64,000 nt of DNA, from assembly GCF_907164845.1 (NCBI RefSeq), contig NZ_OU015430.1, forward strand, positions 2,098,001 to 2,162,000. The letters run 5' to 3'. Under the pieces are notes generated by a model. It worked only from the letters and a program-made list of their open reading frames with translations. It was not told the origin of the DNA and did no database searches. Source of the stretch: Lysobacter luteus (GTDB lineage: Bacteria > Pseudomonadota > Gammaproteobacteria > Xanthomonadales > Xanthomonadaceae). Every line of letters begins with the position of its first letter. The stretch's first letter is position 1. This document shows positions 1 to 9,498 of the stretch, piece after piece. The position numbers and the translations under genes were made by a program.

Positions 1-1
1 G

Positions 2-40
2 TGCAACGTGCCGTTGCCGGTGCGCGAGGCCGACGACTGA
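2..40 (+). CDS. C-terminal tail of an upstream gene (partial)
   Basis: An open frame entering from the left edge ends at a TGA at 38-40. It gives only 12 residues, ending in Val-Arg-Glu-Ala-Asp-Asp. The stop lies 23 bases from the stop of the convergent acetyltransferase gene, which is normal spacing for two gene ends in this tightly packed genome. Nothing can be said of function, and the call rests on position only. It may equally be chance open frame. Confidence 0.3.
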   Translation, partial: CNVPLPVREADD

Positions 41-63
41 CCGGCACGCCCCCGGCGTCCGCC

Positions 64-651
64 TCAGGCGTCGCGCCGCTCGTCCTCGCGGCCCAGCGCC
101 TCGTGCTGGAAGATGCACATCCGGATGACACTGCGGTAGCGCCCGTCGCTGAAGAACTCGTCGACCAGCACGCCCTCGCGCTGGAAGCCGGCACCCTCGT
201 AGACCCGGATCGCCGACGCGTTGTCGACATCGACCAGCAGGTACAGCTTGTAGAGGTTGAGCACCCGGAACGCATAGTTGATCGCGCGGCGGGTCGCGGC
301 CTTGGCGAAGCCCCGCCCCTGGTGCTCGGGCGAGATCATGATCAGGAACTCCGCACGCCGGTGCAGGTGGTCGATCTCGACGAGCTCCACCAGCCCGACC
401 CGCTCGTGCGCCTGGGTGTCGGCCTGTTCGTGCTCGACGATGAAGCGCCGCTCGGACTGGTCGTGGATGTGCTTGCGGTACAGCTCCTCCAGCTCGACGA
501 ACGATTCGTACGGCTCTTCGAACCAGTAGCCCATCACGCTGCGATTGTTGTTGAGCACGTGGACGAAATGCAGGTCGCTGCGTTCGAGCGGGCGCAGGGT
601 CACGTACGGGGTGGGCGTGGGCGGTGGCGGTGGCGGCATCGTCGGGTCCAT
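64..651 (-). CDS. speG: SpeG-like GNAT N-acetyltransferase
   Basis: A 195-residue GNAT-fold acetyltransferase resembling spermidine N1-acetyltransferase, which acetylates polyamines with acetyl-CoA in the cytoplasm. Visible family features are [15 protein letters not shown] at the start of the fold, an acetyl-CoA loop of the RGFAKAA type after the [12 protein letters not shown] strand, and the C-terminal [17 protein letters not shown] segment. The first 15 residues are a proline run before the conserved fold, and no clear Shine-Dalgarno precedes the ATG, so a slightly later start is possible. SpeG is the best family guess, but substrate specificity within GNATs cannot be read from sequence alone. 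Confidence 0.85.
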   Translation of the reverse strand: MDPTMPPPPPPTPTPYVTLRPLERSDLHFVHVLNNNRSVMGYWFEEPYESFVELEELYRKHIHDQSERRFIVEHEQADTQAHERVGLVELVEIDHLHRRAEFLIMISPEHQGRGFAKAATRRAINYAFRVLNLYKLYLLVDVDNASAIRVYEGAGFQREGVLVDEFFSDGRYRSVIRMCIFQHEALGREDERRDA

Positions 652-762
652 CGCCGCAGCGTAGCCGGGCCACGGTGAAGACGGCCGCCAGCGCCGCCGC
701 CGTCACGTCCCGTTTCCCGTGCGCTGCCTAGCCTCGTTCCACCCCCCAGCGAGACCACCCAC

Positions 763-1059
763 ATGGCCCAGCTACGCATCAGGATCACCGGCAGCGACGA
801 CGACGCCCGTGCAATTTCCAACCTCCTGACCAGCATCGACGGGATCGAGCACGTCGAGGAGATCTCGGACCTCATGCCGCACATGGACGACCCCGACTCG
901 AGCTCCGCCGGGCTGCCCGACGACCAGGGTCCGGGCATGCAGTTGCTGGAGATCGAGACGCCCAACCCGTCCACCCACGCCAAGGTGCGCGACGCGGTAC
1001 GGACGCTGGCCGCCAACCTCGACGTGATGGTCGAGTTCGAGAGCGACGAATACGAATGA
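763..1059 (+). CDS. conserved hypothetical acidic protein
   Basis: A 98-residue acidic protein opening with MAQLRIRITGSDDDARAISNLL, which reads like a small ferredoxin-like alpha/beta fold: strand, helix, then an acidic linker rich in Asp and Pro, then a second strand-helix unit. No catalytic motif or membrane segment is visible. Its last codon overlaps the ATG of the downstream DUF72 gene (ATGA at 1056-1059), so the two are probably translationally coupled. Function unknown. Confidence 0.75.
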   Translation: MAQLRIRITGSDDDARAISNLLTSIDGIEHVEEISDLMPHMDDPDSSSAGLPDDQGPGMQLLEIETPNPSTHAKVRDAVRTLAANLDVMVEFESDEYE

Positions 1060-1877
1060 GCGAACCCGACGCCGGCGTACCGGCGATCGACGGGATCCGC
1101 GTCGGCGTGGGCGGCTGGACGTTCGAGCCGTGGCGCGACACCTTCTACCCCGATGGCCTGGTGCAGCGGCGGGAGCTCGAGTACGCCAGCCGGCGGTTGA
1201 GCGCGATCGAGATCAACGGCACCTATTACCGCGCCCAGAAGCCCGAGACCTACGCGCGCTGGGCCGCCGAAACACCCGATGGCTTCGTGTTCCCGGTCAA
1301 GGCACCGCGCCGGATCACGCAGTCGAAAGTGCTGGCCGGCACCGCCGGCCAGGTCGGGGACTTCCTCGGCGGCATCACCGCACTCGGCGACCGGCTCGGC
1401 CCGGTCGTCTGGCAATTCGACAGCAACAAGCGACTCGATCGCGACGATGTCGAGGCATTCCTGCAGTTGCTGCCCGACCGCGTCGACGGCCACGCGATGC
1501 GCCATGTGCTGGACGTGCGCGACCCCGGTTTCTTCGACGCCGACCACCTCGCGCTGGCGCGCCGCCACGGCATTGCGACCGTGTTCGCCGATTCCGACGA
1601 ACATCCCTCCTTCGCCGACATCACCGGCGACTTCGTCTACGCGCGGCTCATGCGCTCGCGCGCCGAGCTGGCCACCGGCTACGCGCCGGCGGCGCTGGAC
1701 CGCTGGGCCGAACGCGCGCGCGAATGGGCCGCCGGTGGCGAGCCCGGCGACCTGCCGCGGATCGGCCCTGTCGCGCCGGGCAAGGGCAGGCGCGAAGTTT
1801 TCATCGTGTTCATCGGCGCCGCCAAGGAACGCAACCCGGCCGCCGCGATGGCGCTGATCGACCGCCTGCAGCGCTGA
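1056..1877 (+). CDS. DUF72 (YecE-like) family protein
   Basis: A 273-residue protein of the DUF72/YecE family, predicted to adopt a TIM-barrel fold; the biochemical role is not established. Recognisable features are GVGGWTFEPWRDTFYP near the N-terminus, the EINGTYYRAQKPETYARWA block at about residues 50-70, FPVKAPRRIT, a WQFDSN strand, and RLMRSRAEL towards the end. The start codon overlaps the stop of the preceding gene in an ATGA arrangement. Length matches the family. Confidence 0.88.
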   Translation: MSEPDAGVPAIDGIRVGVGGWTFEPWRDTFYPDGLVQRRELEYASRRLSAIEINGTYYRAQKPETYARWAAETPDGFVFPVKAPRRITQSKVLAGTAGQVGDFLGGITALGDRLGPVVWQFDSNKRLDRDDVEAFLQLLPDRVDGHAMRHVLDVRDPGFFDADHLALARRHGIATVFADSDEHPSFADITGDFVYARLMRSRAELATGYAPAALDRWAERAREWAAGGEPGDLPRIGPVAPGKGRREVFIVFIGAAKERNPAAAMALIDRLQR

Positions 1878-1883
1878 TCCGGT

Positions 1884-2798
1884 TCAGGCCTTCGTTTTCT
1901 GGGTGATCGCGACGCTGCCCAGGATCAGCAGCCCGGCGATGCCCATCGATACCGTCAACGGCTCGTCCAGCAGCCACCACGCCCAGCCGACCGCGAACAG
2001 CGGCACCAGGTAGGTCACGGTGACCGCCCGGCTGGCGCCGATGCGCTGCACCAACCGGTAATACACCGCGTACGCCAGACCGGTGCAGAGCACGCCCAGC
2101 AGCGCGGCCGACCACCAGGCCTGCGCCGATACCGGTGCCTCGGGCCACTCCGCTACGGCGAACGGCAAGGTCAGCAGCGCGGAGGTGCCCAGCGTCGCCG
2201 CGGCCAGCGCCGCCTGCGGCATGCCGGTGAAGTAACGACGCAGCAGGTGCACGCCGATGCCGTACATGAACGCCGCCCCGCAGCCGGCCACCACCGCCAG
2301 GCCCAGGCTGGGGCCGGCGGTCTTGCCGCTGGCCAGCACCACGACGCCGGCAAACCCCACCAGCAGGGCCACTGCGCGGCGCAGGCCGATCTTCTCGCCG
2401 AAGAGCAGGAACCCGACCAGTGCCGTGAACAGCACCGCCATCGCATTGGTGATCGCGCTGATGCCCGCCGGCGCGTGCTGGGCCGCCCAGGCGAAAAGCG
2501 CGAACGGCACGGCCGAGTTGATCGCCCCGACCGCCACCACCTTCGGCCAGACCCGGGCCGGGAAGGCCGACCGACGCGCCCACAGGAACGGCATCAGCAC
2601 CAGCGCGCCAAACGCCAGCCGCAGCTCCGACAGCACCGCGGTGCCGAACTCGGGCGCGGCAACCCGCTGGAACATGAAGGACACGCCCCAGATCGCGGCC
2701 AGCACGACCAGTTCCAGCGGCGTCAGCCACTCGCGCAGCGGCGTTGCGGGAACATCGGGAACGGACGCGGCAGGCGTCCCGCCGGCAGGGGTCGACAT
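1884..2798 (-). CDS. DMT-superfamily (EamA) transporter
   Basis: An inner-membrane drug/metabolite exporter-type protein of 304 residues with two EamA repeats and about ten hydrophobic helices. The first helix contains LVVLAAIWGVSFMFQ and the second repeat opens near LGLAVVAGCGAAFMYG. The ATG at 2798 (Met-Ser-Thr-Pro-Ala) is chosen because the open frame upstream of it is proline-rich and not membrane-like. Its start is divergent from that of a second DMT transporter at 2939. Substrate cannot be inferred. Confidence 0.88.
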   Translation of the reverse strand: MSTPAGGTPAASVPDVPATPLREWLTPLELVVLAAIWGVSFMFQRVAAPEFGTAVLSELRLAFGALVLMPFLWARRSAFPARVWPKVVAVGAINSAVPFALFAWAAQHAPAGISAITNAMAVLFTALVGFLLFGEKIGLRRAVALLVGFAGVVVLASGKTAGPSLGLAVVAGCGAAFMYGIGVHLLRRYFTGMPQAALAAATLGTSALLTLPFAVAEWPEAPVSAQAWWSAALLGVLCTGLAYAVYYRLVQRIGASRAVTVTYLVPLFAVGWAWWLLDEPLTVSMGIAGLLILGSVAITQKTKA

Positions 2799-2938
2799 GG
2801 GCGTGGGGGGGGGTGTGAGGGGAAGCCGCCATTGTCGGCTCCGGAAGCCGCATGGACAAAGTGTCTTCGGCCGGAACCGGGGTGAACCGCCCGATCCGGC
2901 ACTCGTTTCCACCACCCCCGTTTGGGCACACTGCCGCG

Positions 2939-3901
2939 ATGCCCATGTCTCCGACCAGCAAGGCCTTCCTGCAGATCCACTTCTGCGTGGTGCTCTGGGG
3001 CTTCACCGCCATCCTGGGCAAGCTGATCACCCTGCCGGCGCTGCCGCTGGTGTGGGCCCGCATGCTGCTGGTGGTGGTGGCGTTGGCGCTGCTGCCGAAG
3101 GTCTGGCGTGGGCTGCGGGCGATGCCGCCGCGGCTGTTCTGGGCCTACGCCGGGGTGGGCGTGCTGGTGGCCCTGCACTGGCTGACCTTCTACGGCGCGA
3201 TCAAGCTCGCCAACGCCTCGGTCGCCGCGACCTGCATCGCGCTGGCGACCGCGTTCACCGCGATCGTGGAGCCGTGGCTGGCGCGCACGCGGTTCAGCAA
3301 GCGCGACCTCGCGCTCGGCATCGCGGTGCTGCCCGGGGTGGCGCTGGTGGTGGGCGGCGTGCCGGACGAGATGCGCATCGGCATCGCGGTGGGCGCCCTG
3401 TCGGCGCTGCTGGTCGCGCTGTTCGGTTCGCTCAACAAGCGCCTGGTCGATCACGGGGAACCGCTCACCGTCACCGCCATCGAGCTGGGTGCAGGCACCG
3501 TCGCGCTGACCCTGCTGGCGCCGCTGATGCCGTACTTCCCGGTCGATGCGATCGCAGAGGCCTTTGCCGGCGACCTGCTGGTGATGCCCGGCGGACGCGA
3601 CATCGCACTGCTGCTGGTGCTGTCGCTGGTGTGCACGCTGTTGCCGTTCGCCCTGTCGCTGATGGCGCTGCGCCACATGAGCGCGTTCGCCGCGCAACTG
3701 GCGGTCAACCTGGAGCCGGTCTACGCGATCATCCTGGCGATCCTGCTACTGGGCGAGCAGCGTGAGCTCGAGCCGCCGTTCTACCTCGGCGTGGTGGTGA
3801 TCCTCGCCGCGGTACTGGTCCACCCGCTGCTGGCGCGCCCGCGCCGGATGGACCATGCCGAGGTGCTGGCCACGGCCGAATCAAAACAGCTTGGCGAGTA
3901 G
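2939..3901 (+). CDS. DMT-superfamily (EamA) transporter
   Basis: A 320-residue membrane protein with ten predicted helices and two EamA domains. The first helix contains FCVVLWGFTAILGKL and the last region reads LEPVYAIILAILLLGEQ, the usual EamA repeat ending. Start candidates are ATG at 2939 (MPMS) and at 2945; the first is reported. It is divergently transcribed from the neighbouring DMT gene with about 140 bases between starts, so a common regulatory region is possible. The two transporters are clearly different in sequence rather than a recent duplication. Substrate unknown. Confidence 0.88.
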   Translation: MPMSPTSKAFLQIHFCVVLWGFTAILGKLITLPALPLVWARMLLVVVALALLPKVWRGLRAMPPRLFWAYAGVGVLVALHWLTFYGAIKLANASVAATCIALATAFTAIVEPWLARTRFSKRDLALGIAVLPGVALVVGGVPDEMRIGIAVGALSALLVALFGSLNKRLVDHGEPLTVTAIELGAGTVALTLLAPLMPYFPVDAIAEAFAGDLLVMPGGRDIALLLVLSLVCTLLPFALSLMALRHMSAFAAQLAVNLEPVYAIILAILLLGEQRELEPPFYLGVVVILAAVLVHPLLARPRRMDHAEVLATAESKQLGE

Positions 3902-3977
3902 CGGCGACCTGTCGCGGAGTACGATCGACCGCCAGCGGCATGCCGCATCACCGCCTTCAACCAGACAGGGGATACCG

Positions 3978-4373
3978 ATGAATCCAAACACCCAGAACGA
4001 CCTCGGCAGGCTGCTGTTGCGCGTGACCCTCGGCGTGCTGGTGCTGCTGCACGGCATCGCCAAGCTCAACGGCGGCCTGTCGGGCATCGTCGGGATGGTG
4101 GAGGCACAGGGCCTGCCGGGCGTGCTCGGCTATGCGGTGATTATCGGCGAGGTGGTCGCGCCGCTCATGCTGATCGCCGGCTTCCACGCGCGCATCGGCG
4201 GCCTGCTGGTCGCGATCAACATGCTGGTGGCGATCGTGCTGGTGCATGCCGGCGAGCTGGCCGGCTTCAACCGCCAGGGCGGCTGGGCACTGGAGCTGCA
4301 GGGCATGTTCCTGGTCTCGGCCATCGTGATCGCGCTCGTCGGCCCGGGGCGTTTCAGCGTCAACCAGCGGTAA
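3978..4373 (+). CDS. DoxX family membrane protein
   Basis: A 131-residue integral membrane protein with four hydrophobic helices. The DoxX signature is clear: LGRLLLRVTLGVLVLLHGIAKL in helix 1, then GYAVIIGEVVAPLMLIAGF, a small-residue-rich third helix and the WALELQGMFLVSAIVIAL segment. DoxX proteins are often linked to thiosulfate or redox-stress functions, but this member has no informative neighbour. The ATG at 3978 is preceded by the purine-rich AGGGGATACCG. Confidence 0.9.
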   Translation: MNPNTQNDLGRLLLRVTLGVLVLLHGIAKLNGGLSGIVGMVEAQGLPGVLGYAVIIGEVVAPLMLIAGFHARIGGLLVAINMLVAIVLVHAGELAGFNRQGGWALELQGMFLVSAIVIALVGPGRFSVNQR

Positions 4374-4400
4374 GGCCCAAGCGCCGCGCAGGCGCGGTGG

Positions 4401-5792
4401 TCAGAGGCGGTTGATGCGGAACCGGCGCCCCTTGATGCGGCCTTCCCGCAACCGCGCCAATGCAGCCGCGGCACGGTCGCGGGCGATGGCCACGTAGCTG
4501 CGGGTCGCGAACACGTCGATCTTGCCGACCGCCGCCACCGGCAGGCCGGCCTCGCCGGTCAGCGCGCCGACGATGTCGCCGGGGCGCAGCTTGTCGGTCT
4601 TGCCGCCGTCGATGCGCAGCGTCGCCATCGGCGCGGGTGGGACGTTGCGTGCCTTGCCGGCCAGCGGCGTGGCCCGCTGCCAACGGATCGCCACCCCGGT
4701 GCGCTCGGCACTCGCCTGCGCGCGGGCCTCCTCGCGCGGCGTGCACAGGCTCAGCGCGAGCCCGTCGCGGCCGGCGCGGCCGGTGCGCCCGATGCGGTGC
4801 ACGTAGACGTCCGGGTCGGTCGGCAGTTCGTAGTTCACCACGGCCGCCAGGTCCTCGACGTCCAGTCCGCGCGCCGCCACGTCGCTGGCCACCAGCACGC
4901 TGCAGCTGCGGTTGGCGAACCGCACCAGCACCTCGTCGCGGTCGCGCTGCTCCATGTCGCCGTGCAGTGCCAGCGCATCGAAGCCGTGGTGTTGCAGAGA
5001 CCCGGCGACCTCATCGGCGTCGCGCCGCATGTTGCAGAACACCACGCACGACGGCGGCTGGAATTCCAGCAGCAGGGCGGCCAGCAACGCGGTGCGCTGC
5101 GCCGGTTCGACCTGGTAGAACCGCTGGTCGATCGCCGCGTGCTGGCCGTCGCCCTCGATGGTGACCTCGACCGGGTCGCGCAGCATCGCCGTGGCCAACG
5201 TGCGGATCGACTCGGGGAACGTCGCCGAGAACAGCAGGCCCTGGCGCTCCTTCGGCGTCTTGCCGACGATCTCGCGGATGGCTTCCTCGAAGCCCATGTC
5301 CAGCATCCGGTCGGCCTCGTCGAGCACCAGCGTGCGAACGCCGCGCAGGTGCAGCGCCTTCTTGCGCAGCAGCTCCTGGATCCGGCCCGGCGTGCCGACC
5401 ACCACGTGCGGGTCGTGCTCCAGCGATGCCAACTGCGGACCGAGCGCCATGCCGCCGCACAGCACCGACACCTTCAGGTTCGGCAGCCCCAGTGCCAGCT
5501 TGCGGATCTGACGGCCGACCTGGTCGGCCAGCTCCCGGGTCGGGCACAACACCAGCGCCTGGGTTTGCACCTTGCCCAGGTCGATGTCGCGCAACAGGCC
5601 CAGGCCGAACGCCGCGGTCTTGCCGCTGCCCGTCGGCGCCTGCGCGATGACATCGCGACCCTGCAGGATCGGTGGCAGCGCCTGCGCCTGGACCGGCGTC
5701 ATCCGGGTGTAGCCGAGCGCGTCGACACCTGGCAGCAGGGCTGCCGGCAGCGACAGCGAGGTGAAGGAGAGATCGGAGGCGGCATCGTTCAT
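4401..5792 (-). CDS. dbpA: ATP-dependent RNA helicase DbpA
   Basis: A 463-residue DEAD-box helicase. Motifs in order: Q-motif region (MTPVQAQALPPIL), motif I APTGSGKT, PTRELADQ, motif II DEAD (VLDEADRMLDMGF), motif III SAT, motif V region DVAARGLDV, and motif VI HRIGRTGRAG. The C-terminus has the DbpA RNA-binding domain (IRDGGK-like segment, then GDIVGALTGEAGLP, IGKIDVF-type strand and SYVAIARDRA), which in E. coli recognises hairpin 92 of 23S rRNA during 50S assembly. The start is set at ATG 5792, immediately upstream of the helicase core. An S4-domain gene lies divergently 105 bases away. Confidence 0.95.
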   Translation of the reverse strand: MNDAASDLSFTSLSLPAALLPGVDALGYTRMTPVQAQALPPILQGRDVIAQAPTGSGKTAAFGLGLLRDIDLGKVQTQALVLCPTRELADQVGRQIRKLALGLPNLKVSVLCGGMALGPQLASLEHDPHVVVGTPGRIQELLRKKALHLRGVRTLVLDEADRMLDMGFEEAIREIVGKTPKERQGLLFSATFPESIRTLATAMLRDPVEVTIEGDGQHAAIDQRFYQVEPAQRTALLAALLLEFQPPSCVVFCNMRRDADEVAGSLQHHGFDALALHGDMEQRDRDEVLVRFANRSCSVLVASDVAARGLDVEDLAAVVNYELPTDPDVYVHRIGRTGRAGRDGLALSLCTPREEARAQASAERTGVAIRWQRATPLAGKARNVPPAPMATLRIDGGKTDKLRPGDIVGALTGEAGLPVAAVGKIDVFATRSYVAIARDRAAAALARLREGRIKGRRFRINRL

Positions 5793-5897
5793 GCGCGCAT
5801 GATCGCAGCTTCGGGCGTGACGCAGTGCCACGCCGGCGACGCGTTGCACCGTCGCGCGTCGCCTGCCAACCTGCCCGCCCCCGCCGACGCCACGACC

Positions 5898-6119
5898 ATG
5901 CAGACCATCGACTTCGAACTCGACCGCGACCACGTGGAGCTGAACCAGCTGCTCAAGCTGGTCGGCCTGTGCGACAGCGGTGGCGCCGGCAAGGCCCTGG
6001 TCGCCAGCGGCCACGTGCGGGTCGACGGCGCGGTGGAGCTGCGCAAGACGTGCAAGATCCACGCGGGCCAGCGCGTGCAGCTGGGCGACTGCATCGTCCG
6101 CGTCATCGCGGCTGCCTGA
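5898..6119 (+). CDS. S4-domain RNA-binding protein (YbcJ-like)
   Basis: A 73-residue stand-alone S4 domain. It reads HVELNQLLKLVGLCDSGGAGKALVASGHVRVDG, the typical S4 helix-turn-strand, followed by KTCKIHAGQRVQLGD. This matches YbcJ-type proteins, which bind structured RNA, possibly on ribosomes. It is divergent from dbpA, another rRNA-associated gene. Confidence 0.88.
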   Translation: MQTIDFELDRDHVELNQLLKLVGLCDSGGAGKALVASGHVRVDGAVELRKTCKIHAGQRVQLGDCIVRVIAAA

Positions 6120-6196
6120 ACGGCCCAGGGTCGGCTGGCTCCGGACGCACCCGGAGAACATCCCGGTGACAGCTCGTTAACCGCGCCGCGGCTACG

Positions 6197-7273
<1,077 letters not shown>

Positions 7274-7298
7274 CGACCCCCGCAAAACGGGCAAAGAA

Positions 7299-7323
7299 AA
7301 GGCCCGCCGGTGAGGCGGGCCTT
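7299..7323. terminator. rho-independent terminator after the sigma-54 activator
   Basis: Perfect stem GGCCCGCC (7301-7308) / GGCGGGCC (7314-7321) with a 5-base loop GGTGA, extended by flanking AA/TT pairs. It lies between the convergent ends of the activator gene and the BON-domain gene and can serve both. The A-rich left flank gives a U-run only for minus-strand transcripts. Confidence 0.75.
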
Positions 7324-7345
7324 CTGCTACGTCGCGGCGCCTTTG

Positions 7346-8575
7346 CTAATGCGCGGTTCCGGTCGAACCGCTCGTCGGCGTGGTCGGCGAGCCGGTCTGG
7401 CTGCCCCCGCTGGCGCGGTTGGCGCCGCTCTCCTGTGACGTCCCGGAGGACTGCATGCCCTCCGACGCAGAACGCACCTTCAGCCGGTTTTCGACGTTGC
7501 GAACGCCACTGCAGCTGTCGGCCAGGTCCTCGGCGCGGTGCTTCATCCAGCGCTGCGACACGGTGCCTTCAAGGGTCGCGGTGCCGTTGGCGACCTTGAC
7601 CTCGATGCCGCTGGCGTCCACGTCGTGGTCGCGGGTCAGGCGCTCGCACAGGTCTTCGGTGATGCGCTCGTCCGAGCGGGTGTAGTTGCGCGGCCCGACG
7701 CCACCGTAACCACCGCCGTAGGTGCTGCCGCCGAACTCGGAGCGGCTGTAGCTCTGGCGCCCCATGCCAGCGTGGCTCTGCTGGGTGTCGCCGGGCGACA
7801 CGAAGGATTCGCCGCTGTAACCCTGGCTGCCGTAGCGGTACTGGTCCGGGTTGCCATAGCCCGAGCTTGTCCCGTAGCCCTCGCCCTGCTGCCGGTTCTG
7901 ATAGCTGGAATAGCCCTGCTGGGCGTACGCGCCGCGGTTGCCCTGGTACTGCTGCTGGCGTCCCTGCTGCGTGTCCTGGCGCGGCGAGCCGTACTGGTAC
8001 TGCGAACCGCGTTGCCAGTCCGACTGGGCACGCGCGCCGTACCCGCCGGCTTCGCGGTCGTACGGTCCCTGGCCCAGCGAGGTCTCGCCCAGGCCCTGCT
8101 CGAACGACTGCCCGTACTCGCGCTCCATGCCGCCCTGGCCCCAGGCCTGCGCGCGACCGTAATCCTGCGATGCATAGTCATCGGCGCCGTACTGCTGGCT
8201 GCCCTGCGTCCGGCCGTACTGCTGATGGCCGCTCGACTGGTATCCACCCTGGCCCTGCGGCCGCTGGTACTCGCCCTGCTGGTAGCCCGGCTGCTGGTAA
8301 ACCTGCTGCTGGTAGCCGCCCTGCTGGTGGCTGGCCTGGGCGCCCTGGTACTGCTGCCGGCCGCGCGGACTGCCCTGCGCCCGCGACTGGCCGGCGCCCT
8401 GCGACTGGTAAGTGCTGCGGTTGTTCCCGTAGCGATTTTCGTCGTTGCGATCGGTCATCTCGTTTCTCCTGTCATTGAGCCATGCACGACCCGCCTGCAC
8501 GCATCGCGCACCCAGTTGCATCACGTCTTCGGCGACGGCCTTGAGGTCTTCGCCCATCTTGTTGTCGTTACGCAT
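7346..8575 (-). CDS. BON-domain protein with long Gln/Tyr/Gly-rich low-complexity region
   Basis: A 409-residue protein in three parts: a short N-terminal helix-like segment (GEDLKAVAEDVMQLGARCVQ), a region of more than 200 residues dominated by Gln, Gly, Tyr, Ser and Arg (many QQ, GYQ, QYG steps), and one BON domain at roughly residues 300-375 (ITEDLCERLTRDHDVDASGIEV, then GTATLEGTVSQRWMKHRAEDLA and VRNVENRL). BON domains are associated with membrane or osmotic-stress proteins. ATG 8575 has the Shine-Dalgarno GGAGG. A second in-frame ATG at 8458 is preceded by AGGAGAAACGAG, so a shorter form without the N-terminal helix may be made. No signal peptide is seen. Confidence 0.85.
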   Translation of the reverse strand: MRNDNKMGEDLKAVAEDVMQLGARCVQAGRAWLNDRRNEMTDRNDENRYGNNRSTYQSQGAGQSRAQGSPRGRQQYQGAQASHQQGGYQQQVYQQPGYQQGEYQRPQGQGGYQSSGHQQYGRTQGSQQYGADDYASQDYGRAQAWGQGGMEREYGQSFEQGLGETSLGQGPYDREAGGYGARAQSDWQRGSQYQYGSPRQDTQQGRQQQYQGNRGAYAQQGYSSYQNRQQGEGYGTSSGYGNPDQYRYGSQGYSGESFVSPGDTQQSHAGMGRQSYSRSEFGGSTYGGGYGGVGPRNYTRSDERITEDLCERLTRDHDVDASGIEVKVANGTATLEGTVSQRWMKHRAEDLADSCSGVRNVENRLKVRSASEGMQSSGTSQESGANRASGGSQTGSPTTPTSGSTGTAH

Positions 8576-8817
8576 CGAGTTACCTCCGTCAGGGACCCGA
8601 CCGCGACGGGGGTCGCGGCCCGCCATCCCGGTGGACCCGATGGAGAGAGGCGCAAGACGCGTGCCAACCGCCGGATGCGTCAAACAGCCGTTCCACAGCC
8701 CTGGCACCGTGACGTGTTTGCACGGCTGCGCAGGTTTTTCCGTGACGGCCCCGTCAACCGTTCGCGCGTGCCGTCGTGGGAGATTTGGATCCACCCCGAC
8801 AGTTCCGGAGAAGCGCC

Positions 8818-9087
8818 ATGAACATCCGCCTTGCCATTGCCTGCAGCGCCGTGCTCGCCCTCGCACTGAGTGCCTGCGACCGCCGCGAACTCGAACCCGT
8901 CGAACCGGCGGACTCGGCATCGACCACCATCGTCGACAACCCCGCCGTAGCGCCGGGCGGCGATGTCGACACCACCCAGGACCCCTGTTTCGGTTTGACC
9001 GGCCAGGCCGAAACCGATTGCCGCGCCAGCCACGATCCTGCGGTCGAAGAGGACGCTCGGGACAACCCTGCGCCCGTCGGCGACTGA
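8818..9087 (+). CDS. small predicted lipoprotein
   Basis: An 89-residue protein with an N-terminal signal sequence and lipobox LALSAC (Cys at about residue 20), followed by an acidic, Asp/Glu/Pro/Thr-rich mature part with two more cysteines (DPCFGLTG, ETDCRAS). ATG 8818 follows CCGGAGAAGCGCC. It is probably anchored in the outer membrane. No family is recognised. Confidence 0.75.
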   Translation: MNIRLAIACSAVLALALSACDRRELEPVEPADSASTTIVDNPAVAPGGDVDTTQDPCFGLTGQAETDCRASHDPAVEEDARDNPAPVGD

Positions 9088-9139
9088 CGACGAAGTGACC
9101 GCCCGGCGCTATGCCGAGCGGCTCGTCTCAATTGCGGGT

Positions 9140-9358
9140 CTATGGCGCTTTGCGCTGACCGTGAGGCGGCGCGACGTCGTCGTCCGGACCGGCCTCGCGC
9201 TGCTCACCGCCGCTGAACTCGTGCCACTCGCCTTCGCGGGTCCGGGTGTTGCGGTCTCCCGAACTGTGGCCGTACTCGCGGCGCTTGCGTCCCTCCTCCA
9301 GGTGCTCGGCAGACGGGGTTGCGTCGTTGGCGTCTTCGGGGTGGTCGGTCGGGTTCAT
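9140..9358 (-). CDS. small hydrophilic hypothetical protein
   Basis: A 72-residue very hydrophilic, charged protein (many Glu, Asp, Arg, Gly) with no membrane segment, reminiscent in composition of small stress proteins. ATG 9358 is preceded by CCGGAGTGCGCG, a usable ribosome binding site, which favours this strand over the overlapping open frame on the plus strand. No family assigned. Confidence 0.5.
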   Translation of the reverse strand: MNPTDHPEDANDATPSAEHLEEGRKRREYGHSSGDRNTRTREGEWHEFSGGEQREAGPDDDVAPPHGQRKAP

Positions 9359-9498
9359 CGCGCACTCCGGTCGGAAAGGATCCCCAGCCTGCGCGCTGGT
9401 CGATGAAGCCACCGTCGTGCGGTCGCGCTATCTTCACCCGACGGGTCCAGAGCCGTGCCTAGGATGAACGCCGACCCCAACCACATCGGAGGACCGCG

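Noticed and set aside
7538-8821. Apparent membrane protein on the plus strand
   Set aside because: Leu/Ala/Val richness is the antisense reading of Gln/Tyr/Gly codons of the BON-domain gene.
9095-9406. 103-codon plus-strand frame with hydrophobic stretches
   Set aside because: It overlaps the minus-strand small protein at 9140-9358, which has a clear ribosome binding site and ordinary composition. No start signal is seen for the plus-strand frame.
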